Shown: piece by piece, positions 1-8,199 of the stretch
How positions within the stretch are numbered: the stretch's first letter is position 1
How the letters are laid out: each line of letters opens with the position of its first letter
Assembly: GCF_002295115.1 (NCBI RefSeq)
Contig: NZ_NSFV01000007.1
Coordinates: forward strand, 62,001-126,000
Direction: 5' to 3'
DNA: 64,000 bases
DNA from: Mesorhizobium sp. WSM4311
GTDB taxonomy: Bacteria; Pseudomonadota; Alphaproteobacteria; Rhizobiales; Rhizobiaceae
Program-made: the position numbers and the translations under genes
The notes under the pieces: generated by a model
What the model saw: the letters and a program-made list of their open reading frames with translations, nothing else
Database searches by the model: none
What the model was told of the DNA's origin: nothing

Positions 1-937
1 TTTCCTTGATGACGTCCTCGAAGTCGGCCTGCGCGCCCTTCATCAGGCCGTAATAGGCATAGAGCTGGCCATAGGCGAACCAGTAGCGGTCGTCGGCGCG
101 GGTGTCGAACCAGCCATTGTTGTGGTTCTCGGCGCGTTCCTTGAGGATGGCGGAAGTCGAGCCGATGTCCGATGCGATGCGGTCGATATACTGCTTCAGA
201 TTGTCGGCGCGGGCATCGAAAGTGGCCTGGCAGGTGGCGAGGCGGGCATTGAACGAGCGCAGCTTGCGCACCGCGTCGCGATAATAGCTCGGGGTCGGTG
301 TCTTCGGGCCGAACGGGCTGACGCCGAAATACCAGGTGTATTCGTCGAACTGCAGATTGCCGCGCGCATCCTGCAGATCGGCATCGATCTGCGAAGTCGT
401 GCGCACGCGGCCGAGATTGTCGGCGAGCTCGGTCGCCGTGCGCCGCACAGCCTGGTTGATGCCGCGCTGGAAGGACGCCTTGTTGTCCATCCACGGCGTG
501 TTGTCCCAGTCGATGCCGAACAGGCCGAGCTTGTAGAGGATCATCGACGAGATCCAGGCATTCTGGTTGACGTTGAAGTCGGTCAGGTCCGCCGCGATCT
601 GGGCAATGCCGGAATTGCCGCAGGTCTTTGCCGTGTCGGTGCCAGTGCCGGCGGCCACCTGCTCGCCGGCGGAAACATTGCGCTTCTCGAAAGTGTAGGT
701 GTCAGGATAGTTCGGGTTGAAATTGTTCCACCACTGGGTGGCATAGAAGAAGTTGGCGTAGAGGCCGATCAGCACCAGCAGGGCCAGGCCGAGCACGGCC
801 TTGAGGATCCAGCCGCGCTGCGTGTACCAGCGGCCGGCCCATAGGAACGGCCACAGGATGGCGCCGATCAGAAGGCCGATGCCGCGGCCGATCCACTGAA
901 AAATCCTGACGAAGAAGTTCACGATCGGATCGAGCAT
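1..937 (-). CDS. DUF2333 family membrane protein (3' end beyond window)
   Basis: Partial gene: 312 codons are visible and no stop is reached before base 1. The ATG at 937 gives a start MLDPIVNFF, with a GAGGGGG stretch about 12 bases upstream. A hydrophobic stretch near residues 15-35 and a strong membrane helix at about 45-65 anchor the protein. The rest looks soluble, with motifs such as FGIDWDN, FDEYTWYFG and YWFAYGQLYAYYGLMKGA. These match my memory of the DUF2333 family, whose function is unknown. It is the last visible gene of the minus-strand cluster that begins at 7088, and is separated from the DUF6638 gene by about 105 bases carrying a palindromic repeat. Family call fairly sure; role unknown. 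Confidence 0.75.
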   Translation of the reverse strand, partial: MLDPIVNFFVRIFQWIGRGIGLLIGAILWPFLWAGRWYTQRGWILKAVLGLALLVLIGLYANFFYATQWWNNFNPNYPDTYTFEKRNVSAGEQVAAGTGTDTAKTCGNSGIAQIAADLTDFNVNQNAWISSMILYKLGLFGIDWDNTPWMDNKASFQRGINQAVRRTATELADNLGRVRTTSQIDADLQDARGNLQFDEYTWYFGVSPFGPKTPTPSYYRDAVRKLRSFNARLATCQATFDARADNLKQYIDRIASDIGSTSAILKERAENHNNGWFDTRADDRYWFAYGQLYAYYGLMKGAQADFEDVIKE

Positions 938-957
938 GGCTGTGTCACCCCCTCAAA

Positions 958-999
958 GCATGATGCCAAAAAGTTGCAGACTTTTTGGATAACATCATG
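958..999. repeat. Palindromic intergenic repeat / hairpin
   Basis: The segment starts GCATGATG and ends CATCATG. Inside are the arms CCAAAAAGT and ACTTTTTGG around a 5-base loop. It resembles the dispersed GCATGATGCC...CATCATGC palindromes common in rhizobial intergenic regions. It lies between the DUF6638 and DUF2333 genes and could act as a processing site or weak terminator between them. Confidence 0.7.
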
Positions 1000-1042
1000 T
1001 GCTAAAACAATAAGTTAGAACAAAATGACAGCTCGTTTCGTT

Positions 1043-2344
1043 CTAGTCGGTCAGGCCGTAGAGGCGTGTGCGAAACGCCACCTTGTCCTTCAAATATGTG
1101 GTTTTCAGAACGTCCACAACATGCGATCTCCAGGCGTCGCTGAAGCCGTCATAGTCCTTGTAGAAGCCCTGCTTGTTGAAGATGTAGCGCGAGACAAAGT
1201 CGGTCGGCACGAAATCCGAGATCAGCCGGTTGGTCAGCCAGGCGTCGGGATGGTCCGGCTTGGCGCGCACCACCAGGAAGCGCTGCTGCGGGAACACATC
1301 CTCGATCTTGAGATGGCCAAGCTGGGCGATCTCGCGCTTGGCGGCGTTGAGGAAGGGGAAATTGCCGTCCTTGGTAATCAGGTCGGCATGGCTCTGGATC
1401 CAGGTCTGCAGCCAGACCTTGTCGACATCGGTCAGATTGCGGTTGGGCTCGGCGTCACGGATCAGCGCGCGCACCACCATCTCGGCGCGGTGCTCGAGAT
1501 AGCCGGACGTTTCTACCCAGGAGGCGCGCGGCAGCTCGATGCGGCCGGTGCTGGCCAGGAACTTGAAAACCTTGTCAGCGTCGTTGATCGAGAGATAACT
1601 TACCTGCCACGGCCGCGAGCGGCGAAAGCCCGGGGCCGCCGGATCGCTGATCACCGTCGTCATGTCGGGATCGACGAACACGTAGAGCCCGCCGAAATGG
1701 CTGGTCCAGTAGGCATTGTGGCGGAAGATCACCTGGTCTGGCACCAGCGCGTTCTCGCGGATGTCGCCGCAGATTTTCGCCAATTCCACCATGCGCGTCA
1801 GCATGGCGTTGTCGCGCCAGGCATCGGGCTCCTGCTTCAGCCGGTCGACGAGCTTGCCGAGTTCGGCTGCCTTGCCCAGCACATCCTCGGCCGACAGAAC
1901 CTTGAACTCGACCTGGTTGATCGACAGCAGGTCCTCGATGTCGATGACCTTGGGAACGGAATCCTCGATCTCGCCGTAGATGACGTCCTTGATGGTCAGC
2001 GCGTCGATGGCGCGCTGATTCTTGGACATGAACTCGAACATCAGCTGCGAGGTGTTGGAGAAGGCCGTGTGCACCACCGGCAGGTCGATCTGCGACGGCG
2101 TCAGGATGATGAAGCGGCGATTGACCTCGTTGGGGTCGAGATAGTCAGGGTCGCCGCACTCGTCGGCGATCTCGGGCGAGAAGCCGGTGCGGTCGATCTG
2201 GAAGCTCTTCAGCTTGGTCGGAGGCAGGCCAAACGCGGCCAGCGCCTTGTTGTAACGCTGGACGAGATGCGGCTCGTCGACGGTGAGCAGACGGCCGTAG
2301 ATGAGTTCGTTGTCGCGCAAGAGGTCGGGTTTTTTGGCGCTCAT
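1043..2344 (-). CDS. DUF6638 family protein, conserved hypothetical
   Basis: Encodes 433 residues starting MSAKKPDLLRDNELIYG. The start is set by an AAGGAA Shine-Dalgarno sequence just upstream of ATG 2344; a longer in-frame reading would run into the adjacent 52-bp repeat and is rejected. No signal peptide or membrane helix is seen, so it should be cytosolic. I recognise no catalytic motif. It resembles the rhizobial family DUF6638, of unknown function. It sits in the same minus-strand series as the AAA+ ATPase (2884-4788) and the DUF2333 protein. It was probably once directly downstream of the ATPase gene, because a DUF559 gene and two repeats now fill the gap. Real gene: confident; function: unknown. 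Confidence 0.75.
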   Translation of the reverse strand: MSAKKPDLLRDNELIYGRLLTVDEPHLVQRYNKALAAFGLPPTKLKSFQIDRTGFSPEIADECGDPDYLDPNEVNRRFIILTPSQIDLPVVHTAFSNTSQLMFEFMSKNQRAIDALTIKDVIYGEIEDSVPKVIDIEDLLSINQVEFKVLSAEDVLGKAAELGKLVDRLKQEPDAWRDNAMLTRMVELAKICGDIRENALVPDQVIFRHNAYWTSHFGGLYVFVDPDMTTVISDPAAPGFRRSRPWQVSYLSINDADKVFKFLASTGRIELPRASWVETSGYLEHRAEMVVRALIRDAEPNRNLTDVDKVWLQTWIQSHADLITKDGNFPFLNAAKREIAQLGHLKIEDVFPQQRFLVVRAKPDHPDAWLTNRLISDFVPTDFVSRYIFNKQGFYKDYDGFSDAWRSHVVDVLKTTYLKDKVAFRTRLYGLTD

Positions 2345-2348
2345 CTTT

Positions 2349-2400
2349 CCTTCTCCCCGTTCACGGCGAGAAGGTGCCCGAAGGGCGAGTGAGGGGCGGC
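2349..2400 (+). repeat. 52-bp intergenic repeat, copy R1
   Basis: Begins CCTTCTCCCCGTTCACGG and ends GAGGGGCGGC. It contains an internal hairpin (CTTCTC...GAGAAG) and the core GTGCCCGAAGGGC. The copy at 2826-2877 is the same element in the opposite orientation, with 47 of 52 positions identical when reverse-complemented. A partial copy is at 16891-16939. It looks like a dispersed rhizobial mosaic-type intergenic element. Confidence 0.85.
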
Positions 2401-2411
2401 GCAAGCGCTCA

Positions 2412-2822
2412 TTATTCTTGCTCCAACGCCGTGGCCGGCAGAAATTTCGCACCGACACCGATCATCTTGCGATCGAGTCGACCATCCAGCGCCGCGACAA
2501 TCGTATCCAGCACGCTCGAAAGATTGGCTAAAACATCCGCGTGCCAGACCCTCAATACCGACCAGCCGTTGTCGTTCATCGTCTCGTCCCTGTACCGATC
2601 ACTGAATTGACTGGCATGGTGGCTTCCATCGACTTCCACAACCAGATTCGCCTCGCGGCAGGCAAAGTCCGCGAAATAGGGGCCGATCGATAGTTGGCGA
2701 ACAAACTTGTGACCATTCAATCGCCGTCCGCGCAATTCATGCCAAAGCCTTTCCTCGGCATCGTTCTCAACTCTCCGCAACTCGCGGGCTCTCACAATCT
2801 TTGGCTCATTTCTTCCACGCAT
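2412..2822 (-). CDS. DUF559 domain protein (Vsr/restriction-endonuclease-like fold)
   Basis: Encodes 136 residues from ATG 2822 (MRGRNEPKIVRARELRR). A GTG 30 bases upstream lies inside repeat R2, so the ATG with its GAGGGG upstream is preferred. The order of motifs is that of DUF559: an N-terminal RARELRR...AEERLWHELRGRRL, then KFVRQLSIGPYFADFAC, then LVVEVDGSHH, then a C-terminal GWSVLRVWHADVL. The family is related to very-short-patch and restriction-type nucleases; the acidic and EVDG residues are the likely active-site strand. The length is full for the family. Inverted copies of a 52-bp repeat sit 11 bases beyond its stop and 3 bases upstream of its start, and it splits an otherwise conserved cluster, so it looks like a mobile single-gene insertion. 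Substrate unknown. Confidence 0.85.
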   Translation of the reverse strand: MRGRNEPKIVRARELRRVENDAEERLWHELRGRRLNGHKFVRQLSIGPYFADFACREANLVVEVDGSHHASQFSDRYRDETMNDNGWSVLRVWHADVLANLSSVLDTIVAALDGRLDRKMIGVGAKFLPATALEQE

Positions 2823-2825
2823 GGC

Positions 2826-2877
2826 GCTGCCCCTCATCCGCCCTTCGGGCACCTTCTCCCCGTAAACGGGGAGAAGG
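2826..2877 (-). repeat. 52-bp intergenic repeat, copy R2 (inverted relative to R1)
   Basis: Read on the minus strand it begins CCTTCTCCCCGTTTACGG, and it is an inverted copy of 2349-2400 with five mismatches. It contains a perfect short stem, CTTCTCCCCGT...ACGGGGAGAAG. R1 and R2 together bracket the DUF559 gene. Confidence 0.85.
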
Positions 2878-2883
2878 AAAAGA

Positions 2884-4788
2884 TCACCACAGCCCCTTCT
2901 GCTTCATCTCCTCCATCTCGCGCGCCGCCCGCTCGCGCAGCCGCGCGTCGCGCAGCAGCTTTTCCACGGCGGCGTCGTCGGACTTGTCGGAGTAGCGGAA
3001 TTCGGAATCGGCGTAGCGGTTGATCTCCTGCATGACAATGTCCAGAGAGAACGGACCGCGCAGTTCCTCGATCATGGCTTTCTTCTCGTCATAGCCCTTG
3101 TGCATGAAGGCTTCCGGCTTCTCGAACCAGTCGTCGGGAAGCTCGATGTCCATGGCGCGCATCTTGATGGCGTCGGTGACGTTCTTGATGGCGCGGCCAG
3201 TGAAGCGCGGCTCGGCGTCCTTGATCAGGTGCAGATAGGTGCCGATGTCGGCCATGGTCTTGGGCGCGCCATTCTCCTTCATGTAGCGCTCATAGACCTT
3301 CATCAGGCCGTCCTCCTGCGGCTTTTCGTGCTCCTCATAAGCCTCCTCGACAGCGCGCTGGATTTCCTGTGCGGCGTAAAGCTCGTGCTTGCCCAGAGGG
3401 ATTTCGTGGTTCTTGCCGGCGAGCAGCACGAAGATGTCGATATAGTCGTCGCGGGTCTGCGGGCCGTCGACCAGCCAGCGGGCACCGGCGCGCTGGCGCA
3501 GCGCGTCGTCGACATTTTCGGGATAGTTGGAGAACATGCCGAAGGAGCAGTTGCCGCGCACCACGGTTGACGCGCCGGCGAAGGCATCCATCAGGACGCC
3601 GGTGATCTCCTGCTGGCCGGCCGAGGCGCGGTCGTCGGAGCGGCGCGCCGCCACCTGGTCGATATCGTCTATGGTGCCGAAGCCGATGACGCGCGGGTTG
3701 AGCACGTTGTTGATGAACTGGCGGCAGTTCTGGCCCGATTTGCCCTGATAGGACGAGATCTGGTCGACGCCGAAATTCTCATAAGCAAAAGGATAGCCGG
3801 CGACCTGGCAATAGCCGTTGACCAGGCCGGCGATCATCTGGATCAGCGTCGTCTTGCCGGTGCCGGGCGCGCCGTCGCCGATGAAGGTGAACAGGAAGCC
3901 GCCGAGTTCGACGAACGGGTTCAGCTCGCGCTCGAAATCATAGGCCATCAGCATCTTGGCGAGCTTGACCGACTGGTATTTGGCGATGTGGTTGCCGACG
4001 ACCTCTTCCGGCTTCTTGAAGGTCATCACCAGCGGCTTCGACCGCTTGCCGGGGGCGACGTCGAAGCCGTCGAGGGTGAAGTCGTCGGCATCGATGCGGA
4101 TATGGGCGTTCTCGAACGGGCCGATGCCGTCGAAGCGGCCTTTTCTGGCCAGCAGCCCATCGATGGCGACGCGGGCGAAGGCGCGTGCCCGTGTCGCCAG
4201 GTCGGCATCGTCCTTCGAGCCCGCTATCGCCTTGTCGAGGCCGGCGAGGATCGACTTCACCGCATCCTGCGGCGTGTCGAAAAGGAAGTCGGGTTCGGGG
4301 ATGTCGTTGGGTGCCTCGCCGTCGCTGTCGATCAGCTGGAACAGATAGGATGCCAGGCTGAAGGCCGAGATATAGGCCGAGGCCGACAGGAGCTTCTTGA
4401 AGGCCGACGCCTCGTCGCCCTCGAGCGGGGCGCGGGTGTTCTTCGCCTGCAGGCTTTCGAGGTCGGAGCCTTCGGCGAAGACATCCGATATGGCCAGCGC
4501 GATCGCCGTGCCGCGCCGCGCGCGAAACAGAAGCGTGTGCTGCGGAATGGTGAGCAACTGGTCGTCGGGATGGACGGCGCCGACGGTCTTCGACAGCTCG
4601 ACCTCGCGCGTGCGACGCACCGAGCCGACCGAGACGGTGGAGACGAAGCGGCGATTGGTGCCGGCCAGTGCCGCGCCGGACTCACGCGACGGGTCTTCCA
4701 GCACGACGATGCGGGTGATGAAGCTCTGCGCCGTGGCGCGGTGCTTCTCGATCGCCGCTTCCGGGATGGTGGTCAGGCCGGTGTCCAT
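2884..4788 (-). CDS. Large AAA+ family ATPase, cluster-specific
   Basis: Encodes 634 residues starting MDTGLTTIPEAAIEKHR. A Walker A motif GDGAPGTGKTTL lies at about residues 304-315 and a Walker B-like strand VIGFGTIDDIDQ at about 367-378. Downstream are an Arg-rich stretch AARRSDDRASAGQQ and a conserved NCSFGMFSNYPENVDDALRQR segment, which is the kind of sensor or arginine-finger region seen in AAA+ proteins. The roughly 300-residue N-terminal part is not a domain I recognise. The C-terminus is charged and helical. No membrane segment is visible, so it is cytosolic. It sits 24 bases downstream of the unknown gene at 4813-5958, on the same strand, which suggests one operon. The ATPase call is firm. 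Its substrate is unknown; a remodelling role on the neighbouring coiled-coil or membrane proteins is inference. Confidence 0.85.
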   Translation of the reverse strand: MDTGLTTIPEAAIEKHRATAQSFITRIVVLEDPSRESGAALAGTNRRFVSTVSVGSVRRTREVELSKTVGAVHPDDQLLTIPQHTLLFRARRGTAIALAISDVFAEGSDLESLQAKNTRAPLEGDEASAFKKLLSASAYISAFSLASYLFQLIDSDGEAPNDIPEPDFLFDTPQDAVKSILAGLDKAIAGSKDDADLATRARAFARVAIDGLLARKGRFDGIGPFENAHIRIDADDFTLDGFDVAPGKRSKPLVMTFKKPEEVVGNHIAKYQSVKLAKMLMAYDFERELNPFVELGGFLFTFIGDGAPGTGKTTLIQMIAGLVNGYCQVAGYPFAYENFGVDQISSYQGKSGQNCRQFINNVLNPRVIGFGTIDDIDQVAARRSDDRASAGQQEITGVLMDAFAGASTVVRGNCSFGMFSNYPENVDDALRQRAGARWLVDGPQTRDDYIDIFVLLAGKNHEIPLGKHELYAAQEIQRAVEEAYEEHEKPQEDGLMKVYERYMKENGAPKTMADIGTYLHLIKDAEPRFTGRAIKNVTDAIKMRAMDIELPDDWFEKPEAFMHKGYDEKKAMIEELRGPFSLDIVMQEINRYADSEFRYSDKSDDAAVEKLLRDARLRERAAREMEEMKQKGLW

Positions 4789-4812
4789 GAAGTGTGCTCC
4801 GTGGTGTTACGG

Positions 4813-5958
4813 TCAGACGTCTGAAATGACCTGTCCGTTGGACAGGATGTGGACCTTGTAGCCGCCAAAGATCTTCTGTGCTTCGCCGGCGGCGTAGAGC
4901 GCCTGGTAGGCCTCGTGCGGGATCAGCGCGTGGTTCTCGTAGCTGGACACGCCCTGGCGCGCGGCTTCCAAATCGTCGGTGTTGATGAAGAATTCCTGCG
5001 TCGTCTTCTCGCTGGAAAACAGCCCCTTGCGGCCGGGCTTCTCGCCCTTGGAATAGACCTCCTGGATGGTCCAGGTCAGCAGCCAGGCGTTTTCCGGCTT
5101 GCGCACCTTGGCCAGCACTTCGGTCACCGTCGAATTGTTGTCGGTAATGCCCGCGGAATAGAAGGGGCCAAGCACGACGCGGCGCAACTGCTTGGGGTGC
5201 AGCGGCTCGAAATCCTTGTCGAGATTGACCGCAATCGTCGCCGGCGACAGCGTGTAGGCGGAGTTCTTCTCGGTGAAATCGTCGAAACGGTGGGCGAGCT
5301 CGGGATTGAGCAGGCCGTCGACCGGCAGTGGGATATCGACCTTGTCGTTGAGCTTGCCGTTTCGGTCGACGAGCTGGCGGACCATGTTCTCGGAGGAATC
5401 CTCCACCGTCACCATGTAGACCAGCGGCAGGTTAGCGCTGCCGTCGAAGGTCGCCCAATGGACGAGATAGTAGGGCAATGCCGTCTTCGGATTGACCGAC
5501 ACCTTGGCCGTCTGCGCCAGCGTGAACGGCCCAAAAGTCTGCTCGCTCCTGACGTCCTCGAGATAGAGCCGCTCGGCCATCGACTTCTGCAGCGCCTCGG
5601 GGAATTCCTTGTGGCGCAGGATGAAGTCGGCCATCTCCTCGCGCAGCTCGCCGGCCAGAGGGATGTTGGCAAGGCGCGCATCGGCCTGGCGGCGGTCGTT
5701 TTCCAGTTCGAGCAGGTTCTGGAACACCGGGAAGCCGCTTTCGGCGCGCGAAATGCGGAACGTGTCCATGAAGCCCAGCCGGTTGCGCCAGCAGCCAAAA
5801 GACTTGTCGAGCCGGGCGATGTATTCGGCAACGATCTTGGCGACGATGCCGTGCCGGTAAAGCGGCGAGCGGTCGTCGCGCATGAACACTTCAAGGCCGC
5901 TAAGCGCGGCCGTGATTGCCGAGAAATACCGCGCCGCCGCGTCGTTTTCGGGGGTCAT
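4813..5958 (-). CDS. Conserved hypothetical protein of the AAA+/coiled-coil cluster
   Basis: Encodes 381 residues starting MTPENDAAARYFSAIT. I do not recognise a family. The sequence is soluble and mixed alpha/beta. It has a helical N-terminal half, with phrases such as LDKSFGCWRNRLGFMDTF and ELENDRRQADARLANI. The C-terminal half is strand-rich, with LRRVVLGPFYSAGIT and AWLLTWTIQEVYSKGE. There is no signal peptide or membrane helix. It lies between the coiled-coil gene (41-base gap upstream) and the AAA+ gene (24-base gap downstream), all on the minus strand, so an operon is likely. Probably a partner or substrate-binding subunit for the ATPase; this rests only on context. Confidence 0.7.
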   Translation of the reverse strand: MTPENDAAARYFSAITAALSGLEVFMRDDRSPLYRHGIVAKIVAEYIARLDKSFGCWRNRLGFMDTFRISRAESGFPVFQNLLELENDRRQADARLANIPLAGELREEMADFILRHKEFPEALQKSMAERLYLEDVRSEQTFGPFTLAQTAKVSVNPKTALPYYLVHWATFDGSANLPLVYMVTVEDSSENMVRQLVDRNGKLNDKVDIPLPVDGLLNPELAHRFDDFTEKNSAYTLSPATIAVNLDKDFEPLHPKQLRRVVLGPFYSAGITDNNSTVTEVLAKVRKPENAWLLTWTIQEVYSKGEKPGRKGLFSSEKTTQEFFINTDDLEAARQGVSSYENHALIPHEAYQALYAAGEAQKIFGGYKVHILSNGQVISDV

Positions 5959-5999
5959 TCTGTCAGCCCTGGGCTTGTCGCACCGGTGCGCGCGGCAAT

Positions 6000-7088
6000 T
6001 TATGACTGCACGTAGTTGGCCGAATTGTGCTTCTTCAGCACCTCGTCGAAGCGCCGGGCAAAGGCATCGTCGGCGAGCTTCTTGCGGCGCTGGATGTCGG
6101 CGCTGGCAACCATGTTCTTCTCGTGCATTTCGAGCAGGTCGCCAATGTGCTTCTGCGAAGCGGCGCCGATGCCGGCCATGGTTTCTTCCGCCGTGTTGTC
6201 GACCTGGCTGCCCAGCGTGTTGATCTTGTGGGCGACGTCCTGCTGCGCGGCGGTCTTCAAGGAATCTTCCAGCGCCTTGTAGAGCACGATGCGCTGCTCG
6301 GTATCGATGGTCAGCTTGTTGATCAGCGTCGACTGCGCGGCGATCTGGTTGTTGAGCGAATCGACGAAAGTCTGAAACATCGAGGTGTAGCGCTCGAGCG
6401 TCTGGCTTTCGGCCAGCAGTTCCTGCTCCTTGGCCTGCTTCTCGTTGTATTCGGTGGCGAGCTTGGAGCGTTCGCCCTCAAGCTGGGTGCGGTTCTTCTG
6501 GCTTGTCGAGGCGGCGATCTTGTTTTCGATGTCGAGCAGCATGGGGTTGAGTTCCTCGATGCGTTTCTGCACGGCTTCGAGGTTCGACATGGTGGTCTTG
6601 CGGCGCTCGATGACCTGCGACAGGCTGGCCTCGGAGGTCTTGTAGCGCTGGTCGAGAACCTCCTTCTGCGCCTTCAGGATGCCGACGATGGTGTCGGACT
6701 TGGCCAGAAGTTCCTGCAGATTGCCGGCCAGCGACATGTTGCGGACGCGGTCGGTGCGCATGCGCTGCTTGCGCTGGCTGGAGAAGACACCGACGAAGTT
6801 CTCCCAGCCGGTGTAGTTCTTCATGCTCTCGAACTCGGCGCCGAAGACGTTGGTGGCGTCCTCGAGGCCGATGATCAGGTCGGCAATGTTGCCTTCCATC
6901 ACCTTCTGCTGCTTCAGCACGTCCTCGATGCGGGCGTTCTCGATGTCGAAATTGGCGTCGCCGATCTTCTTGTCAGCGGTGGCAAGCGTGTCGAGCACGG
7001 TGCCGGACTGCTCGATCTTGGTGCGCATGTCCTGGACGACCTGCTTGGTCTTGGCAATTTCGGCATCGAAATTCTGCAATGTCGCCAT
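6000..7088 (-). CDS. Long coiled-coil protein, first gene of the AAA+ cluster
   Basis: Encodes 362 residues from ATG 7088 (MATLQNFDAEIAKTKQVV). The start is fixed by a GGGAGG Shine-Dalgarno sequence seven bases upstream; a longer frame to 7151 lacks one. Almost the whole protein is heptad-like helix rich in Q, E, K, L and A, for example VIERRKTTMSNLEAVQKRI and IENKIAASTSQKNRTQLEG. A less helical patch NYTGWENFVGVFSSQRKQR is near one third of the length. No membrane segment is visible. The style is loosely like the helical TelA (toxic anion resistance) proteins, but I cannot establish homology. As the first gene of the series it probably sets the operon promoter, which should lie in 7089-7260. 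Confidence 0.75.
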   Translation of the reverse strand: MATLQNFDAEIAKTKQVVQDMRTKIEQSGTVLDTLATADKKIGDANFDIENARIEDVLKQQKVMEGNIADLIIGLEDATNVFGAEFESMKNYTGWENFVGVFSSQRKQRMRTDRVRNMSLAGNLQELLAKSDTIVGILKAQKEVLDQRYKTSEASLSQVIERRKTTMSNLEAVQKRIEELNPMLLDIENKIAASTSQKNRTQLEGERSKLATEYNEKQAKEQELLAESQTLERYTSMFQTFVDSLNNQIAAQSTLINKLTIDTEQRIVLYKALEDSLKTAAQQDVAHKINTLGSQVDNTAEETMAGIGAASQKHIGDLLEMHEKNMVASADIQRRKKLADDAFARRFDEVLKKHNSANYVQS

Positions 7089-7396
7089 AGGGGCCTCCCG
7101 CTTCGGCTTCCGGTCGCTGGTTGCGAACAGCGGCGAATATATGTGGGGCATCCGGGGATTGAAAGACGTGAAGACAAGGGCCGCGTGAAAACAAAAGAAT
7201 CCGCCAAGGCCTTGAAAGACAATGCAGGTGGGGTCATGGCGTGATTAGCCGGTCAGTCGGGACTAGTTCAGCTGTCATTGAACTTTCATGCCGGCAAGAC
7301 AGTCAGCCCCCGCCGACGCGGAAATGCTGAATTCGGCAGGGGATTGAACCGGTTGCAGGCAAACACATCAGTGCGGCCGCACCGCACAGACGCCAC
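7089..7396. other. Gene-free stretch between cytochrome c gene and coiled-coil gene
   Basis: About 308 bases. The end next to 7088 should hold the promoter of the minus-strand AAA+ cluster, and the end next to 7396 is the tail of the cytochrome c gene. I see no convincing ORF, RNA gene or strong hairpin terminator. A clear sigma-70 element cannot be assigned by eye. Confidence 0.4.
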
Positions 7397-7786
7397 TCAG
7401 GGCTTCGGATCGGCCTTCAGATAGGCGATGACATTGGCAATGTCGTCATCATTCGTCAGGCCACCAAAAGCCATTTTGTTGCCGGGAACTTTGAGCTTAG
7501 GGGCCCTGAGATACTCGGTGAGATTTGCCTCGTCCCAGACGAGACCGGCAGCGCCCGCACTCTTCATGGCTTCGGAATAATGGCCAAGGAAGCTTTCCGC
7601 GGTGCCTGCGGCGCGGCCGACGACACCCTTGAGATGCGGGCCAACCTTGTCGCGGTCGGTGGCCGCCTCATGGCAGGCCATGCAGCGGTTGAAGACGTGC
7701 TTGCCCTGTACGGGGTCGCCGCCGGCATGGGCGGCAATGGAGGTGGCAATGAGAAGAAGGCTGGCTGAGGAAACGGCTCGAAGCAT
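7397..7786 (-). CDS. Secreted class I c-type cytochrome
   Basis: Encodes 129 residues from ATG 7786 (MLRAVSSASLLLIATSIAAHA), whose first 21 residues form a Sec signal peptide. The heme-binding motif CMACH follows at about residue 35. The distal methionine is in NKMAFGGL, and a C-terminal helix DIANVIAYLKADPKP closes the fold. This is the pattern of small cytochrome c2/c550-type electron carriers. It acts in the periplasm, probably passing electrons between respiratory complexes. It stands alone, with no oxidase or dehydrogenase gene beside it, so the partner is unknown. The bc1 operon is in the same window but 30 kb away. Confidence 0.9.
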   Translation of the reverse strand: MLRAVSSASLLLIATSIAAHAGGDPVQGKHVFNRCMACHEAATDRDKVGPHLKGVVGRAAGTAESFLGHYSEAMKSAGAAGLVWDEANLTEYLRAPKLKVPGNKMAFGGLTNDDDIANVIAYLKADPKP

Positions 7787-7837
7787 GGCTGACCCCGGAG
7801 AGCTCTGGCTGACGGCCTTATAGGACCGAGGCCTTAA

Positions 7838-8185
7838 CAAACGCTGCATCGTGGCGAGTGGAGACGGTCGTACCTGCTCGCGCCTTTCGCCGGCATCGGC
7901 CAGCATGTTCCCGCTCATGCATGGAGTTGGCTGGTCAGCATCGGCGTGCTGCACACCGGCATTGCCTATGTGCTGATGAACTCGGCCTTTCCGCGCCTGA
8001 CGACGCCGGTGATCGGCATCATCACCTTCATCTATCCGGTCGTTGCCATCATCATCGTCGACTGGGCGGTCTACGGGCATCCGCTCGGGCCGGCGCAGGC
8101 CGCCGGCATGGCGCCGATCGCCGTGGCGACGCTTGGTGTCCGGCTGGGCTGGCGGTTTCCGCTGAGGCGTGTTTCTGCGGCCTGA
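7838..8185 (+). pseudogene. EamA/DMT-family transporter, C-terminal remnant
   Basis: An open frame from 7838 to the stop at 8185 encodes about 115 residues that match the last third of a drug/metabolite (EamA) permease. It reads YLLAPFAGIG, then WSWLVSIGVLHTGIAYVLM, then PRLTTPVIGIITFIYPVVAI, then YGHPLGPAQAAGM and LGVRLGWRFP. The expected length is nearly 300 residues with ten helices, and here only about four helices remain. The frame is closed upstream by TAA at 7835 and runs directly against the 5' end of the cytochrome c gene. There is no plausible start with a ribosome-binding site. It is a decayed gene fragment. Confidence 0.8.
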
Positions 8186-8199
8186 CGCGGGTCGCAGGG

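Noticed and set aside
1025..2392. 455-codon open frame on the plus strand opposite DUF6638
   Set aside because: Shadow frame with an Asp/Arg/Gly-rich translation, no ribosome-binding site, and a conserved gene on the other strand.
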